A stretch of DNA of 64,000 nt from DASVTR01 sp036387475 (GCA_036387475.1 DASVTR010000016.1:612921-676920); one strand, 5' to 3'; counted from the stretch's first letter, positions 8,779 through 17,867 are shown. Numbers and translations: made by a program. The notes: generated by a model from the sequence alone, not told the origin.

Positions 8779-9249
8779 TCACCAGTCTTTCTTGAGCAAC
8801 AATTCTTCGATGCGGTACGCGTGCAGCATGTCGTGCATCGCCAGATGACGAAACATGATGAAGACAGAATAATGGTCATACTCTTCATGCAACGCCGTTC
8901 GCTGCCAATCAGCGTCAGTCAATCCCTTCAACTGCAAGACAAGCCGCTCGCGGTCGCGCACGAATTGCTCTAAGGCCATCGTCAAATCCATCTTCAGCAG
9001 CATGTCATCGGCGTCCGCCTGCTCCGGCTGATAAGAAGCTATGCGCGGGTGCTGCTCAGTCAACATCAAATCCAGCCGCTTGAAAAAGAGCGCGTGCACG
9101 AAAGATAGATGACAGGCGTGCTCGTGTGCAGACCACTTGCCGGGGCGCGGGCGACGCTTGAGCAGGGCGGGCGGCATTTCACGCACCAGCGGAATGATAA
9201 TCGTGGGCGCGTTCGCAAGCGCCGCCATAATCGAGTCTGAAGTATTCAC
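8779..9249 (-). CDS. DinB-family protein
   Basis: This 156-residue four-helix-bundle protein has the DinB histidine positions: KWSAHEHACHLS early, and FRHLAMHDMLHAYRIEE near the end. These histidines bind a divalent metal in the family, which includes thiol-dependent transferases. The biochemical role is unknown here. It starts at GTG 9249, with an in-frame ATG at 9228 as an alternative. It is probably co-transcribed with the downstream methyltransferase. A second DinB protein occurs at 54.6 kb. Confidence 0.85.
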   Translation of the reverse strand: MNTSDSIMAALANAPTIIIPLVREMPPALLKRRPRPGKWSAHEHACHLSFVHALFFKRLDLMLTEQHPRIASYQPEQADADDMLLKMDLTMALEQFVRDRERLVLQLKGLTDADWQRTALHEEYDHYSVFIMFRHLAMHDMLHAYRIEELLLKKDW

Positions 9250-9583
9250 AGGCAGGCTGCTCCGCGAATATGTTTTTGACAGAAGAGCGCACGCTTGATG
9301 CGTTGCTCTGCCTCGATGCGGCAGTCGCGGCGGGTCGCTTGCCGACGAGAATCAAAAGCATTTGTAGTCCGCCTCTAACCTGAAAGCGGGCCGATTCTAA
9401 CACCATTTTTAGTTTGTCAAGACACTGATTATACTCGCCAAGCCTTCATGGTGCACTGCCGCAACATTTGTTGTCTGAGACAAACGATGTACGAGTTGAA
9501 ACTGAAACCGAAGTTCTACGCGCAGGTAGCATAAAGTAAAGTCCACGCGGGATAGCACTATTCTCTTGAGCAGGGCTTTTCTG

Positions 9584-9589
9584 TATAAT
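9584..9589 (+). promoter_or_regulatory. Consensus -10 box 7 nt before a start codon
   Basis: TATAAT lies so close to the ATG at 9596 that a transcript started here would have essentially no leader. No good -35 box is seen at 16-18 nt spacing. Confidence 0.4.
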
Positions 9590-9595
9590 TGCCGC

Positions 9596-9760
9596 ATGAA
9601 ACGCAGTCGGCTTTGGCTCATCATCGTTGTTGTAACCATCTTTATCGGCTTGCTTCTCATGCGAGTTATATACCCTCCGTGCTACCCTCCACCGCCATGC
9701 TCTGAGGCCGATAAAGAGGCTGGCCGCTGTCCACCGCGATATTCATGCCCCGAAGTCTAA
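9596..9760 (+). CDS. Small single-pass membrane protein with Pro/Cys-rich tail
   Basis: This is an unrecognised 54-residue product. A basic N-terminus (MKRSRLW) leads to one hydrophobic segment (about residues 6-24) and then a tail with four cysteines spaced among prolines (PPCYPPPPC, RCPPRYSC). There is no ribosome site, but a TATAAT box 7 nt upstream would give a leaderless mRNA. The topology suggests that the Cys-rich tail lies outside the membrane. The ORF is short, so the call is tentative. Confidence 0.45.
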   Translation: MKRSRLWLIIVVVTIFIGLLLMRVIYPPCYPPPPCSEADKEAGRCPPRYSCPEV

Positions 9761-10070
9761 ACTTCAGCCACAAACAATTGCCGGGCAAGACTCTACTCTG
9801 TTGTGCAAGAGGCAATCATCAGGCAAAGCCTCGGAATTCAGTCAGATTGAAGAGCGGCTGTTTCCAATCTGACCGATTCATTCAGGCTGATGTGGCGCGT
9901 TAAAGGCCGACCGAAGACTGCTCGCCAGTAAAATCAACAATTTAGTCGTTTAGCAATGGTTGGCATCATGCTTGCAAACGTGCGCGGGTGCGCAGGTCGG
10001 GGTAAAGCACTTGCGAGCCAGCCAATTTATCCTGTGACAATTTGAGTAGCAGACCTCGCTGGAGATTTCA
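9761..10070. other. Intergenic stretch without visible gene
   Basis: About 310 bases separate the small membrane protein from the GGDEF-EAL gene. I see no coding frame and no strong hairpin. It probably holds the promoter and leader of the downstream gene. Confidence 0.5.
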
Positions 10071-12560
10071 GTGCAAGCTTCGCGTCGAAAAAGTTTAGCC
10101 AGACCATATCAATTAAGCGTGATTGCTCTCGGCGCAGGCGTCTCTCTCTTTTCCGCCTTTCGTCTTTCAGTCGGACAGCTAGACATCGGCTTCATCATCC
10201 TCGCGCTCTTCACCATCGGCATCGCCTCGCGCATCACCGTCCAGATTCCACGCGTCTCAGGCCACATCTCCGTCTCCGACACCTTCCTCTTCCTGACCAT
10301 CCTGCTTTTCGGCAACGAGGCCGCCGTGCTGCTGGCCGCCATCGAAGGCTTCTGCTCCTCTCTGCGCTTTAGCAAACTGCGGCTGACAATCTTCTTCAAC
10401 GCAGCCGTGATGGCCTGCGCTACCTTTTTCTCCGTCTGGATGCTGCGCCTCGCCTTCGGTTCGGTCGTCGAGTTGCGCGCCGGTTATTCCCCGACTTTCG
10501 TCATCGGCGTCTGCATGATGGCCCTCGTTCAGTACGTGACCAATTCCGGCATGGTCGCCTGCGCCGCCGCGCTGAAATCCGCACAGCCTTTGTTCCTCAC
10601 ATGGCGGAAAAATTTCCTCTGGACTTCGATCACCTACTTCGCTGGCGCTTCCGCCGCCGGTCTTATCGCCAAGCTAATCGAAACGTTCGGCTTTTACGCC
10701 TTCCTCGCCACGACGCCCATCATCGCCATCGTTTATTTCACCTACTGCACTTACTTTAAGAACGTCGAAGCGTCTATGGCGCAGGCCGAACAGGCCGAAC
10801 GCCACGTCGCTGCCCTGCGCGAATCCGAAGAGCGTTTTCGCAGCGCCTTCGATCATGCCGCAGGAATGGCGCTGGTCGGGCCGGACGGGCGTTGGATTAA
10901 GGTCAACCGCTCCTTGTGCGAGATGCTCGGCTATCATCAGGAAGAATTGCTGGCGGCCAATTTTCAATCCATCACGCACGGGGATGACCTTGGCCCATTG
11001 ATGGCAAACGTCGGCAAGATGGTTCACGGCTCGCTCTCCACACACCAGATGGAGTTGCGCTACCTGCACAAGAAGGGGCACATGGTCTGGGTGCTCCTGA
11101 GCATCACGGTCGTGCGCGAAGAGCAGTCAGAGTCCGTTAATCTCATCTTCCAGATACAGGACATCACAGACCGCAAGCGCGCCGAAGAGAGATTGCTCCA
11201 TGAAGCCATGCACGATGTGCTGACGGGGCTGCCCAACCGCGCTCTCTTCATGGATCACCTGAAGCTCTCGGTCGAGCGCGTCAAGCGGCGCGACGACCGC
11301 CTCTTCGCCGTCCTCTTTCTAGACCTTGACCGTTTCAAGATTATCAACGATAGCCTCGGCCATATGGTCGGAGATCAATTGCTGGTCGGCATCGCGCGCC
11401 GTCTGGAAACGTGCCTGCGCCCCGGCGATACCGTTGCGCGCCTCGGCGGCGACGAGTTCACAATTCTGCTCGAAGACTTAAACGGCGCAGCCGAAGCCAT
11501 AGATGTCGCAGAGCGTTTACAGAAATCTCTGGCCCGCCCCTTCAATCTCAACGGGCACGAAGTCTTTACGACCGTCAGCATTGGCATAGCCTTGAGCGCC
11601 ACCGGCTACGACCGGCCAGACGACGTGCTGCGCGATGCGGACACGGCCATGTATCGTGCCAAGATGCTCGGCAAGGCCCGCCACGAAGTCTTCGACAAGA
11701 CGATGCACGCGCTGGCGATGAATCTCCTGCAAATGGAATCGGACTTGCGCCGCGCCGTCGAACGCGACGAGTTTTACCTGCAATACCAACCGATTATTAC
11801 TCTGGAAACCGGCGCGGTGCGCGGCTTTGAAGCCCTCGTGCGCTGGTGTCACCCGGAGCGCGGGATGGTTTCGCCTGACGACTTTATCCCGATTGCCGAA
11901 GAGACAGGCTTGATTATTCCCATCGGCCAGTGGGTGCTCGAAGAAGCCTGCCGACAGATTCACCGCTGGCAGGAAGAGCTTCCGCAATATCCGCCCTTGC
12001 AGATCAGCGTCAATCTCTCCGTCAAACAGTTTATGAATGCTGATTTGATCGAGCACATCAAGGAAGCGCTCGAAGAGACGGGTGTTGATCCGCACAGTCT
12101 GAAGCTGGAAATCACGGAAAGCATGGTGATGGAAAACGTCGAGGCCGCCATCGCTATGATGGAACAACTGCGCAAGCTCGGCATCGAACTGAGCATAGAT
12201 GATTTCGGCACGGGCTACTCTTCTTTGAGCTATCTACACCGTTTCCCCATCTCGACGCTGAAGATTGACCGCTCCTTCGTCAGCCGTATGACCGTCAATA
12301 ATGAGAACGCGGAGATCGTTCGCACCATTATTATGCTGGCCCGCAGCCTGAAGATGGACGTGGTGGCCGAAGGGGTCGAGACCGCAGAGCAGTTGGCCCA
12401 ACTAAAGGCGCTCGATTGCGAGTACGGTCAAGGCTACTACTTCTCGAAACCGCTCGTCGCCGACGAGATGCTGCACTGGTTCTCCCAGCAACAACTGCCG
12501 GAAGTAATTCTCTCCCCCTTTGATAGATTCCTGCGTGATGAAAGCGCGCTTGTGGCCTGA
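10071..12560 (+). CDS. Membrane-bound PAS-GGDEF-EAL cyclic-di-GMP enzyme
   Basis: This 829-residue protein has about seven N-terminal membrane segments (to about residue 230), a PAS domain (about 248-370), GGDEF (459-463 intact) and EAL (587-589 intact). The inhibitory site RxxD is present (Arg450-Asp453). The EAL active-site segment DDFGTGYSSLSYL (710-722) is also intact, so both diguanylate cyclase and phosphodiesterase activity are possible. The N-terminal membrane block resembles unnamed sensory membrane domains of acidobacterial signalling proteins. The start is GTG 10071 with GGAG upstream. A c-di-GMP sensor for an unknown signal. Confidence 0.95.
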   Translation: MQASRRKSLARPYQLSVIALGAGVSLFSAFRLSVGQLDIGFIILALFTIGIASRITVQIPRVSGHISVSDTFLFLTILLFGNEAAVLLAAIEGFCSSLRFSKLRLTIFFNAAVMACATFFSVWMLRLAFGSVVELRAGYSPTFVIGVCMMALVQYVTNSGMVACAAALKSAQPLFLTWRKNFLWTSITYFAGASAAGLIAKLIETFGFYAFLATTPIIAIVYFTYCTYFKNVEASMAQAEQAERHVAALRESEERFRSAFDHAAGMALVGPDGRWIKVNRSLCEMLGYHQEELLAANFQSITHGDDLGPLMANVGKMVHGSLSTHQMELRYLHKKGHMVWVLLSITVVREEQSESVNLIFQIQDITDRKRAEERLLHEAMHDVLTGLPNRALFMDHLKLSVERVKRRDDRLFAVLFLDLDRFKIINDSLGHMVGDQLLVGIARRLETCLRPGDTVARLGGDEFTILLEDLNGAAEAIDVAERLQKSLARPFNLNGHEVFTTVSIGIALSATGYDRPDDVLRDADTAMYRAKMLGKARHEVFDKTMHALAMNLLQMESDLRRAVERDEFYLQYQPIITLETGAVRGFEALVRWCHPERGMVSPDDFIPIAEETGLIIPIGQWVLEEACRQIHRWQEELPQYPPLQISVNLSVKQFMNADLIEHIKEALEETGVDPHSLKLEITESMVMENVEAAIAMMEQLRKLGIELSIDDFGTGYSSLSYLHRFPISTLKIDRSFVSRMTVNNENAEIVRTIIMLARSLKMDVVAEGVETAEQLAQLKALDCEYGQGYYFSKPLVADEMLHWFSQQQLPEVILSPFDRFLRDESALVA

Positions 12561-12619
12561 GATGAAATGAAATGCCTCTTCGCGCGAGGCTCTAAGGCTG
12601 ACCTATAGCGCGCAACCCT

Positions 12620-13189
12620 ATGGACGAGATTGAAACTCCCAGACTTCAATTACGCTGCTTTAACCGGGACGATCTGGATGAATTGGCGTTGATCTTCAGC
12701 GACCCGCTGGTGCTGAAGTATCTTGAGCCGAGGCGTGCGGCGACGCGGCAGGAAACGGAGACCGCCCTGCTGAGCATGATTAGCCACTGGCAGCGCCACG
12801 GCTATGGACGCTGGGCCGTCATTCATCAGGCCACGCAAAAGCTGATTGGTTATGGCGGGTTGCGTTCCTTCGACGGCACGCCGGAACTCGTCTACCTGCT
12901 CGCACGCCCCTACTGGGGTTGCGGCCTCGCCACCGAAATAGCTCGCGGCTGCCTCGAATACGGCTTTATGCAGCACAGGTTCGAGCGCATCATCGCGCTC
13001 ACACGCCCGAACAATCTAGCCTCGCGCCGCGTGATGGAGAAAACGGGACTGATCTATCAGAGACACGACATAGTGTTCAACCTTGACGTGGTGCTCTACG
13101 CCCTGACGCGCGACGAATACCTTTCACAATCGCTCGCCGCGTATGCTCCAGATTCTTGCAGCAATCTTTCAACAGCCGCCGCCGAGTAA
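12620..13189 (+). CDS. GNAT acetyltransferase, RimJ/RimL-like
   Basis: This 189-residue protein begins IETPRLQLRCF, as typical for Acetyltransf_3 members. It has the acyl-CoA binding segment around YWGCGLATEIARG and the RPNNLASRRVMEKTGL motif of the RimJ/L group. It is expected to transfer an acetyl group from acetyl-CoA to a protein N-terminus or small amine. It follows the GGDEF-EAL gene on the same strand by 59 nt, with no obvious functional link. Confidence 0.88.
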   Translation: MDEIETPRLQLRCFNRDDLDELALIFSDPLVLKYLEPRRAATRQETETALLSMISHWQRHGYGRWAVIHQATQKLIGYGGLRSFDGTPELVYLLARPYWGCGLATEIARGCLEYGFMQHRFERIIALTRPNNLASRRVMEKTGLIYQRHDIVFNLDVVLYALTRDEYLSQSLAAYAPDSCSNLSTAAAE

Positions 13190-13233
13190 ATTAAGACCCG
13201 CGCCGTTCCTCCATCTGATTAACAAGTATGTCT

Positions 13234-13458
13234 TTAAGCTTTCTCGCCGCGCTCGCTATAGGCTGTGACGGCGGCGATTGCGCCCTCGTGCATTCTTTCA
13301 GGCCGGACGTAGCGCCAGTGCTTCTCAAACTCTTCGTCTGACAACTCTGATTGGCTGGCCCGCTCCTGCTCTTTGAGCCATTGCTCGGCCCAGTCTCTTA
13401 GCTCAGGGTCGCGGTTGAGCGCCGTTCGCGCTGCGTGCATATTGATGGGTGGATTCAT
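13234..13458 (-). CDS. Small hypothetical protein
   Basis: I do not recognise this 74-residue acidic protein. It is predicted helical, with a central charged stretch (WLKEQERASQSELSDEEFEK). The message has AGAGGGAAG upstream of the ATG, which supports translation. It lies just downstream of another small gene on the same strand, so the two may form a short operon. Confidence 0.55.
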   Translation of the reverse strand: MNPPINMHAARTALNRDPELRDWAEQWLKEQERASQSELSDEEFEKHWRYVRPERMHEGAIAAVTAYSERGEKA

Positions 13459-13496
13459 CTCTCGCTCTTCCCTCTTGAAGAATTTTCGTCAGAGCG

Positions 13497-13679
13497 CTAC
13501 TGTCCGCCCTGCGCGCCGTCTGACTGGCGGCGGCGAATCAGTTCGGCTAATCCTGCCAGCGCTTTCTTGCCCATCCCGGTCGGGTCTTTCGACCCCAACT
13601 GTTGCTGCGCGTCTGTGATAATACCCAGAAACTCATTCTGGACAATCGTGCGAATCTCTTTTTCTTCTGCTTCCGTCAT
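13497..13679 (-). CDS. Small hypothetical protein
   Basis: This 60-residue charged, helical protein of unknown function has the central segment IRTIVQNEFLGIITDAQQQL. ATG 13679 is chosen over a GTG at 13688 because AAAGGGG sits at good distance before it. It may share a transcript with the small gene at 13234-13458, which begins 38 nt further on. Confidence 0.55.
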   Translation of the reverse strand: MTEAEEKEIRTIVQNEFLGIITDAQQQLGSKDPTGMGKKALAGLAELIRRRQSDGAQGGQ

Positions 13680-13826
13680 TCTTTTCACCCCTTTAAGATT
13701 TTCTATGTTGATTCAAAGTACAGCAAGGTAATTACCTGCCCGCCGCGCGCTTGTCAAACAGCAGAGACCTGTTGTAACGATTATCACACAAGCTATTAAA
13801 CCAGAGCGGTTATCAATGAAAGCAAG

Positions 13827-13943
13827 AGTTTCACGCGAAGACGCAAAGGCGCTAAGAGAGAAAAGCACGAAGAAAACAGTTAAAATGCTTTGCCTCCTTT
13901 GGTCTTTCTGTGCTCAGCGTCTTTGCGTCTTTGCGTAAAACTG
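13827..13943. repeat. Dispersed inverted repeat, copy 4
   Basis: The left arm TTTCACGCGAAGACGCAAAG (from 13829) pairs with a right arm around 13915-13941 ending TTTGCGTAAAACTG. Same family as copies 1-3. It lies between a divergent gene pair, so a simple terminator role does not fit this copy. Confidence 0.75.
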
Positions 13944-13983
13944 TTTTTCTTTCGAGTGTTATTTTAATGAAAGGTGAAAGACA

Positions 13984-14682
13984 ATGATTACCGTCCGTCG
14001 AGCAAAAGATCGCGGCCATTTCAACTTCGGTTGGCTGGATACCTACCACACCTTCTCCTTCGGAGATTATTACGACCCGCGTTTTATGGGATTCCGCGAT
14101 TTGCGCGTTATCAACGAAGACCGTGTGCATCCCGGTCGCGGCTTTCCCACGCACGGGCACAGAGATATGGAGATTATCACTTACATACTGGAAGGCAGCC
14201 TCGAACACAAAGACAGCATCGGCACAGGCTCCGTCATTCGCCCCGGCGAGGTGCAGCGTATGAGCGCGGGCCGAGGCGTCCGCCATAGCGAACACAACCA
14301 CTCTGAGAGCGAAGCGGTTCACCTGCTGCAAATCTGGATTATGCCAAACGAGGAAGGCATCGAACCCAGCTACGAGCAGAAGACCTACGCGGACGAAGAG
14401 AAGCGCGGTCGTCTGCGTTTGGTCGCTTCACCGGACGGGAGCGACAATTCCGTACGCATTCATCAGGAGACGAAGCTCTACGCAACGCTCCTTGAGCCGG
14501 GCCAGGAGGTCACACATCAACTCGCCCCTGAGCGACACGCGTGGGTGCAGGTGGCGCGCGGCGCAATCACGCTCAACGACAGTGCGCTCAACCAGGGCGA
14601 CGGCGCTGCGGTGAGTCTTGAAGAGTCTTTGAAGATTGCGGGACGCGAAGCGGCGGAAGTCCTGCTGTTCGATTTGTCGTGA
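13984..14682 (+). CDS. Pirin family protein (YhaK/YhhW-like)
   Basis: This 232-residue bicupin has the pirin signatures: HTFSFGDYYDPR, then PTHGHRDMEIITYILEG and RMSAGRGVRHSEHN. These supply the expected metal-binding His and Glu residues in the N-terminal cupin. Family members bind iron or similar metals, and some open quercetin rings in vitro. The physiological role is unclear. A GAAAGGTG site precedes the ATG. Confidence 0.92.
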   Translation: MITVRRAKDRGHFNFGWLDTYHTFSFGDYYDPRFMGFRDLRVINEDRVHPGRGFPTHGHRDMEIITYILEGSLEHKDSIGTGSVIRPGEVQRMSAGRGVRHSEHNHSESEAVHLLQIWIMPNEEGIEPSYEQKTYADEEKRGRLRLVASPDGSDNSVRIHQETKLYATLLEPGQEVTHQLAPERHAWVQVARGAITLNDSALNQGDGAAVSLEESLKIAGREAAEVLLFDLS

Positions 14683-14699
14683 ATCGTTCGGTTTCAAGG

Positions 14700-14769
14700 T
14701 TAAGGTTTCAAGTTGAAGGTTTCAGGTTCATCTGCTTTTAACTTGAAACCTTCAACTTGAAATTTTCAA
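14700..14769. repeat. Inverted repeat between pirin and epimerase genes
   Basis: The arms contain GGTTTCAAGTTGAAGGTTTC and its complement, with a loop around 14729-14739. This is a different sequence family from the cgcaaag repeats. It lies just upstream of the epimerase ribosome site. Confidence 0.7.
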
Positions 14770-14779
14770 AGGAGAGAGC

Positions 14780-15667
14780 ATGAAAGTATTACTGACGGGC
14801 GCGACCGGATATATCGGCAGCGTAGTGGCCGAGCGCTTGCTGGCTGCCGGACATGAAGTAATAGGGTTGGCCCGCTCCGACGAGGCTGCGCGCAAACTGG
14901 AAGCAAGCGGCGTTCGCCCCTTGCGCGGAGACCTGCAAGACTCCGAGGTGCTAACACGCGCCGCGCGTGTAGCGGATGGAGTGATTCACACGGCTTCGAC
15001 CGGCGATGCAAACGCGCCGCAGGCCGACGCGCAGGCAGTCGCCGTCATTCTCGACGCGCTTGAGGGGACGAGCAAGCCTTTCATCTATACCAGCGGCGTC
15101 TGGGTCATGGGTAATACTAACGACCGTGTGGCCGATGAAGAGACGCCGCTTGACCCGACGCCGCTCGTCGCCTGGCGTCCGGCCATAGAGCAGCGCGTGC
15201 TCGCAGCCTCAGAGCGCGGCGTGCGCTCAATCGTCCTGCGCCCCGCGATGGTGTATGGACGCGGCGGCGGCAGCGTTGGCGAGATGATTCAATCTGGAAG
15301 GCAGAAGGGCGTCGTGCGCTTCGTCGGCACGGGAGAGAATCGCTGGTCTCTGATTCACGTCGAAGACCTGGCGGACTTGTACGTTAAAGCTCTGGAAAAA
15401 GCTCCGCCCGCGACGCTTTTGATGGTGGCGGCTGGCCCATCTATGACTGTCCTTGAGATTGCCGAGGCGGCAGCCCGCGCGGCGGACGTTGACGGACATA
15501 TCGAGAGTTGGCCCATCGAACAGGCGCGCGAGCGTCTGGGGCCGTATGCCGACGCGCTCGTGCTTGACCAGCAAGTATCGGCAGAAAAAGCCATGCGGCT
15601 GCTCGATTGGACGCCAAGAGCGCCGTCGCTGCTGGAGGAATTATCGCAAGGCTCTGCTACGAGCTAA
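14780..15667 (+). CDS. NAD-dependent epimerase/dehydratase family protein
   Basis: This 295-residue extended short-chain dehydrogenase begins with the Rossmann motif MKVLLTGATGYIGS. RPAMVYGRGGGS follows in the substrate-binding half. The usual Tyr-x-x-x-Lys is not obvious, which is common in the atypical NmrA-like or SDR_a5 members. A strong AAAGGAGAG site precedes the ATG. The substrate is unknown. Confidence 0.88.
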   Translation: MKVLLTGATGYIGSVVAERLLAAGHEVIGLARSDEAARKLEASGVRPLRGDLQDSEVLTRAARVADGVIHTASTGDANAPQADAQAVAVILDALEGTSKPFIYTSGVWVMGNTNDRVADEETPLDPTPLVAWRPAIEQRVLAASERGVRSIVLRPAMVYGRGGGSVGEMIQSGRQKGVVRFVGTGENRWSLIHVEDLADLYVKALEKAPPATLLMVAAGPSMTVLEIAEAAARAADVDGHIESWPIEQARERLGPYADALVLDQQVSAEKAMRLLDWTPRAPSLLEELSQGSATS

Positions 15668-15703
15668 GGCAGAACACTCAAACCGCCGCGCTGTTGACTT
15701 TTT

Positions 15704-15898
15704 TCAGGCTGCTTTCTTGCGCTGAATGCTGGCGTTGCTTCTGCGTGGCAGCAGGCCCAGCCGCTCGCGCAAACCGGGGCAGGCGTCCAACTCTCTTTCG
15801 GGAATGCAATTCGCGCAGACCCACTTACCGTCAAGATCGCGCATGTGCAGCGAGACGGCGGGCTTTCTGCAAGCCTCGCATTTGAAATCTTTGCTCAT
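15704..15898 (-). CDS. Small two-CxxC zinc-knuckle protein
   Basis: About 64 residues with CEAC near the N-terminus and CANC about 20 residues later, which together form a likely zinc ribbon. A Lys/Arg-rich C-terminus (RRSNASIQRKKAA) may touch nucleic acid. ATG 15898 is chosen over an upstream TTG. It lies just downstream of the SWIM-domain gene on the same strand, so both may belong to the DNA-processing cluster. No named family recognised. Confidence 0.65.
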   Translation of the reverse strand: MSKDFKCEACRKPAVSLHMRDLDGKWVCANCIPERELDACPGLRERLGLLPRRSNASIQRKKAA

Positions 15899-15936
15899 CG
15901 TCGTTGTCTCTTTTATCAATCAGGTAAAATTTTGCT

Positions 15937-16281
15937 TTAAGCCACGCGGGCGCTCTGCCTGCGCGGGTCATACTCATGGGCCAGATATTGTCGCCCGATA
16001 AATTTCAATACTGCCGAGACGTGCTTGCACTCGAAACCCGGCTCGGCGTTGCCGCGATAGATGAAATCGGCGCAGGTGCAGGCCAGCCGCCGCGTTTCCG
16101 GCTCACAAAACAGATGATAGTCTCGCTCCGTGCCTGACTCTGAACGCGCAATCCAGCCGTAAGGCTCAGCCTCGAAAACCTTGATTCTTTCGGAGCGCGC
16201 AGCGCGCCTCTCCGACGGCGAAAACTCATGCACCGTCGCCACTTCTTTCTTCTTCGTCACCACCCTACTGTCACCTTCCAT
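15937..16281 (-). CDS. SWIM zinc-finger protein
   Basis: This 114-residue protein contains the SWIM pattern CxCx(15)CxH (CTCADF to FECKHV), a zinc finger linked to DNA binding or protein contacts. SWIM proteins in bacteria are often encoded beside SF2 helicases. Here the gene is divergent from an XPB-type helicase. ATG 16281 is taken as the start, although the ribosome site is weak and a GTG a few codons in has a better one. Confidence 0.8.
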   Translation of the reverse strand: MEGDSRVVTKKKEVATVHEFSPSERRAARSERIKVFEAEPYGWIARSESGTERDYHLFCEPETRRLACTCADFIYRGNAEPGFECKHVSAVLKFIGRQYLAHEYDPRRQSARVA

Positions 16282-16424
16282 TCTCAAATTTCACGAAAAG
16301 CATTATAGCACAAAATGGCGCGTGTGTGGAACAATGTTTCACGTGTGATACAATAGGAATCCTCGCTCTGCTCTCCCGCTAGCGATTGACGCCGTGCGTT
16401 CGGAGAGCGAGGCCAGCTTGATGT

Positions 16425-17855
16425 ATGCTGCAAGACGAAATGACTTTAAGGCCAATCGTGCTGCGCTTCGACGCGGGGACGCTGCTGCTTGACGGCGCTG
16501 TAGACCGCGACTTCACAGTGCCGCCCGCGTTTCGCTGGGACGAGAGAGTGCAACGCTGGCGTGCCCCTGCAATGTCTTACAGGGAAATCATCAGGGAGTT
16601 GATTCGCCGCCAGCTTGTTTACGAAGACCAGGCACGCGCTTATCATGAGTTTGATTTTTCCTCGACGCTGGCGATTGAGCCGCGCCCTTACCAGCAGCAA
16701 GCGATAGAAGAGTGGCGGCGTGCGGGGCGCGCGGGCGTCGTGATTCTGCCGACGGGCGCTGGCAAAACCTTCGTCGCGCAGATGGCGATTGAGTTGACGA
16801 AGCGCTCGACGCTCGTCGTCGTCCCGACCATAGACCTGATGAACCAGTGGTACGACCTGCTGCTCTCCTCGTTTCAGGCAGAGGTCGGACTCATCGGCGG
16901 CGGCTACTTTGAAACAGGTGCGCTGACCGTGACGACCTACGCTTCAGCCTTTCGCTTCATGGAACGCATGGGCAATCAGTTTGGCTTGATAATCTTCGAT
17001 GAATGCCACCATCTGCCTTCGAGCATCTATCGCTACGCCGCAGAGATGTCGCTCGCGCCTTTTCGCTTAGGGCTAACGGCGACGCCTGAAAGAGCAGACG
17101 GCGCGGATGAAATGCTCGAAGAATTGATTGGCCCAATCGTCTATCGCAAAGAGGCTCAGGAAATGGCGGGCGAGTATCTGGCCGACTATAGCGTGCTTCG
17201 CATCAACGTCGAGATGCGGCCCGAGGAACGAGAGGCTTACGAACGGGAGCGCGCCGTCTTTCGCTCCTTTCTCAACGAGAAGCGTATCAGCTTGAGCAGC
17301 TTGACGGGCTGGCAATTGTTCATCGTGGCGAGCGCGCGAAGCGAGGCGGGCCGCAGAGCGATGCAGGCTTACCGTGAATCAAAGCGCATCGCGCTCGGCA
17401 CGGAAGCCAAGCTGCGCGTCCTCTCTGAATTGCTCCAACGCCACAAAAGAGAGCGCGTCCTCATCTTCACCGCCGAAAACGAAATGGTCTATCGCATCTC
17501 GCAGGAATTTTTGATTCCGGCCATCACGCATCAGACGGGAATCAAGGAGCGCCGGCGGTGGCTCGAAGCCTTCAATCAGGGCGAAGTGCTGGCGCTGGCG
17601 ACTTCAAAAGTGCTGAACGAGGGAGTGAATATACCAGACGCAGCGGTGGCCGTAGTGCTCTCCGGCTCTGGTTCGTCGCGCGAGCACATACAGCGTCTGG
17701 GGCGCATCCTGCGCAAGCAGCCCGGCAAGGAAGCAATCCTTTATGAAGTTGTGACGCGCGACACGACTGAAGAGGGCATCAGCCGTCGGCGCAGCGAAGC
17801 CTCACAGTTTCGTGAGACGCGAGAGCAGACGCCCACATTCAAAACGATGAGGTGA
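16425..17855 (+). CDS. XPB-type DEAD/DEAH helicase (SF2)
   Basis: This 476-residue protein shows Walker A PTGAGKT (Lys114), the DECH box (192-195), LGLTATPER and the C-terminal motif QRLGRILRKQPGK. The order and the N-terminal damage-recognition-like region resemble XPB/Rad25 proteins of archaea and some bacteria. They unwind DNA 3' to 5' in repair. The next gene, 12 nt downstream, encodes the Bax1-type nuclease that partners XPB in archaea. Start ATG 16425 or 16440 cannot be settled from the weak ribosome site. Confidence 0.92.
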   Translation: MLQDEMTLRPIVLRFDAGTLLLDGAVDRDFTVPPAFRWDERVQRWRAPAMSYREIIRELIRRQLVYEDQARAYHEFDFSSTLAIEPRPYQQQAIEEWRRAGRAGVVILPTGAGKTFVAQMAIELTKRSTLVVVPTIDLMNQWYDLLLSSFQAEVGLIGGGYFETGALTVTTYASAFRFMERMGNQFGLIIFDECHHLPSSIYRYAAEMSLAPFRLGLTATPERADGADEMLEELIGPIVYRKEAQEMAGEYLADYSVLRINVEMRPEEREAYERERAVFRSFLNEKRISLSSLTGWQLFIVASARSEAGRRAMQAYRESKRIALGTEAKLRVLSELLQRHKRERVLIFTAENEMVYRISQEFLIPAITHQTGIKERRRWLEAFNQGEVLALATSKVLNEGVNIPDAAVAVVLSGSGSSREHIQRLGRILRKQPGKEAILYEVVTRDTTEEGISRRRSEASQFRETREQTPTFKTMR

Positions 17856-17867
17856 TTTTCCAAAAAG

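Noticed and set aside
9179..9406. Minus-strand ORF upstream of the DinB gene
   Set aside because: Overlaps the DinB start in another frame, has no family signature and no ribosome site.
11517..12167. Minus-strand ORF inside the GGDEF-EAL gene
   Set aside because: Antisense shadow of the intact GGDEF and EAL domains.
14780..15667. Considered as an NAD-dependent nucleoside-sugar epimerase
   Set aside because: The Rossmann motif is clear, but the Tyr-x-x-x-Lys catalytic pair is not obvious, so no specific substrate is named.
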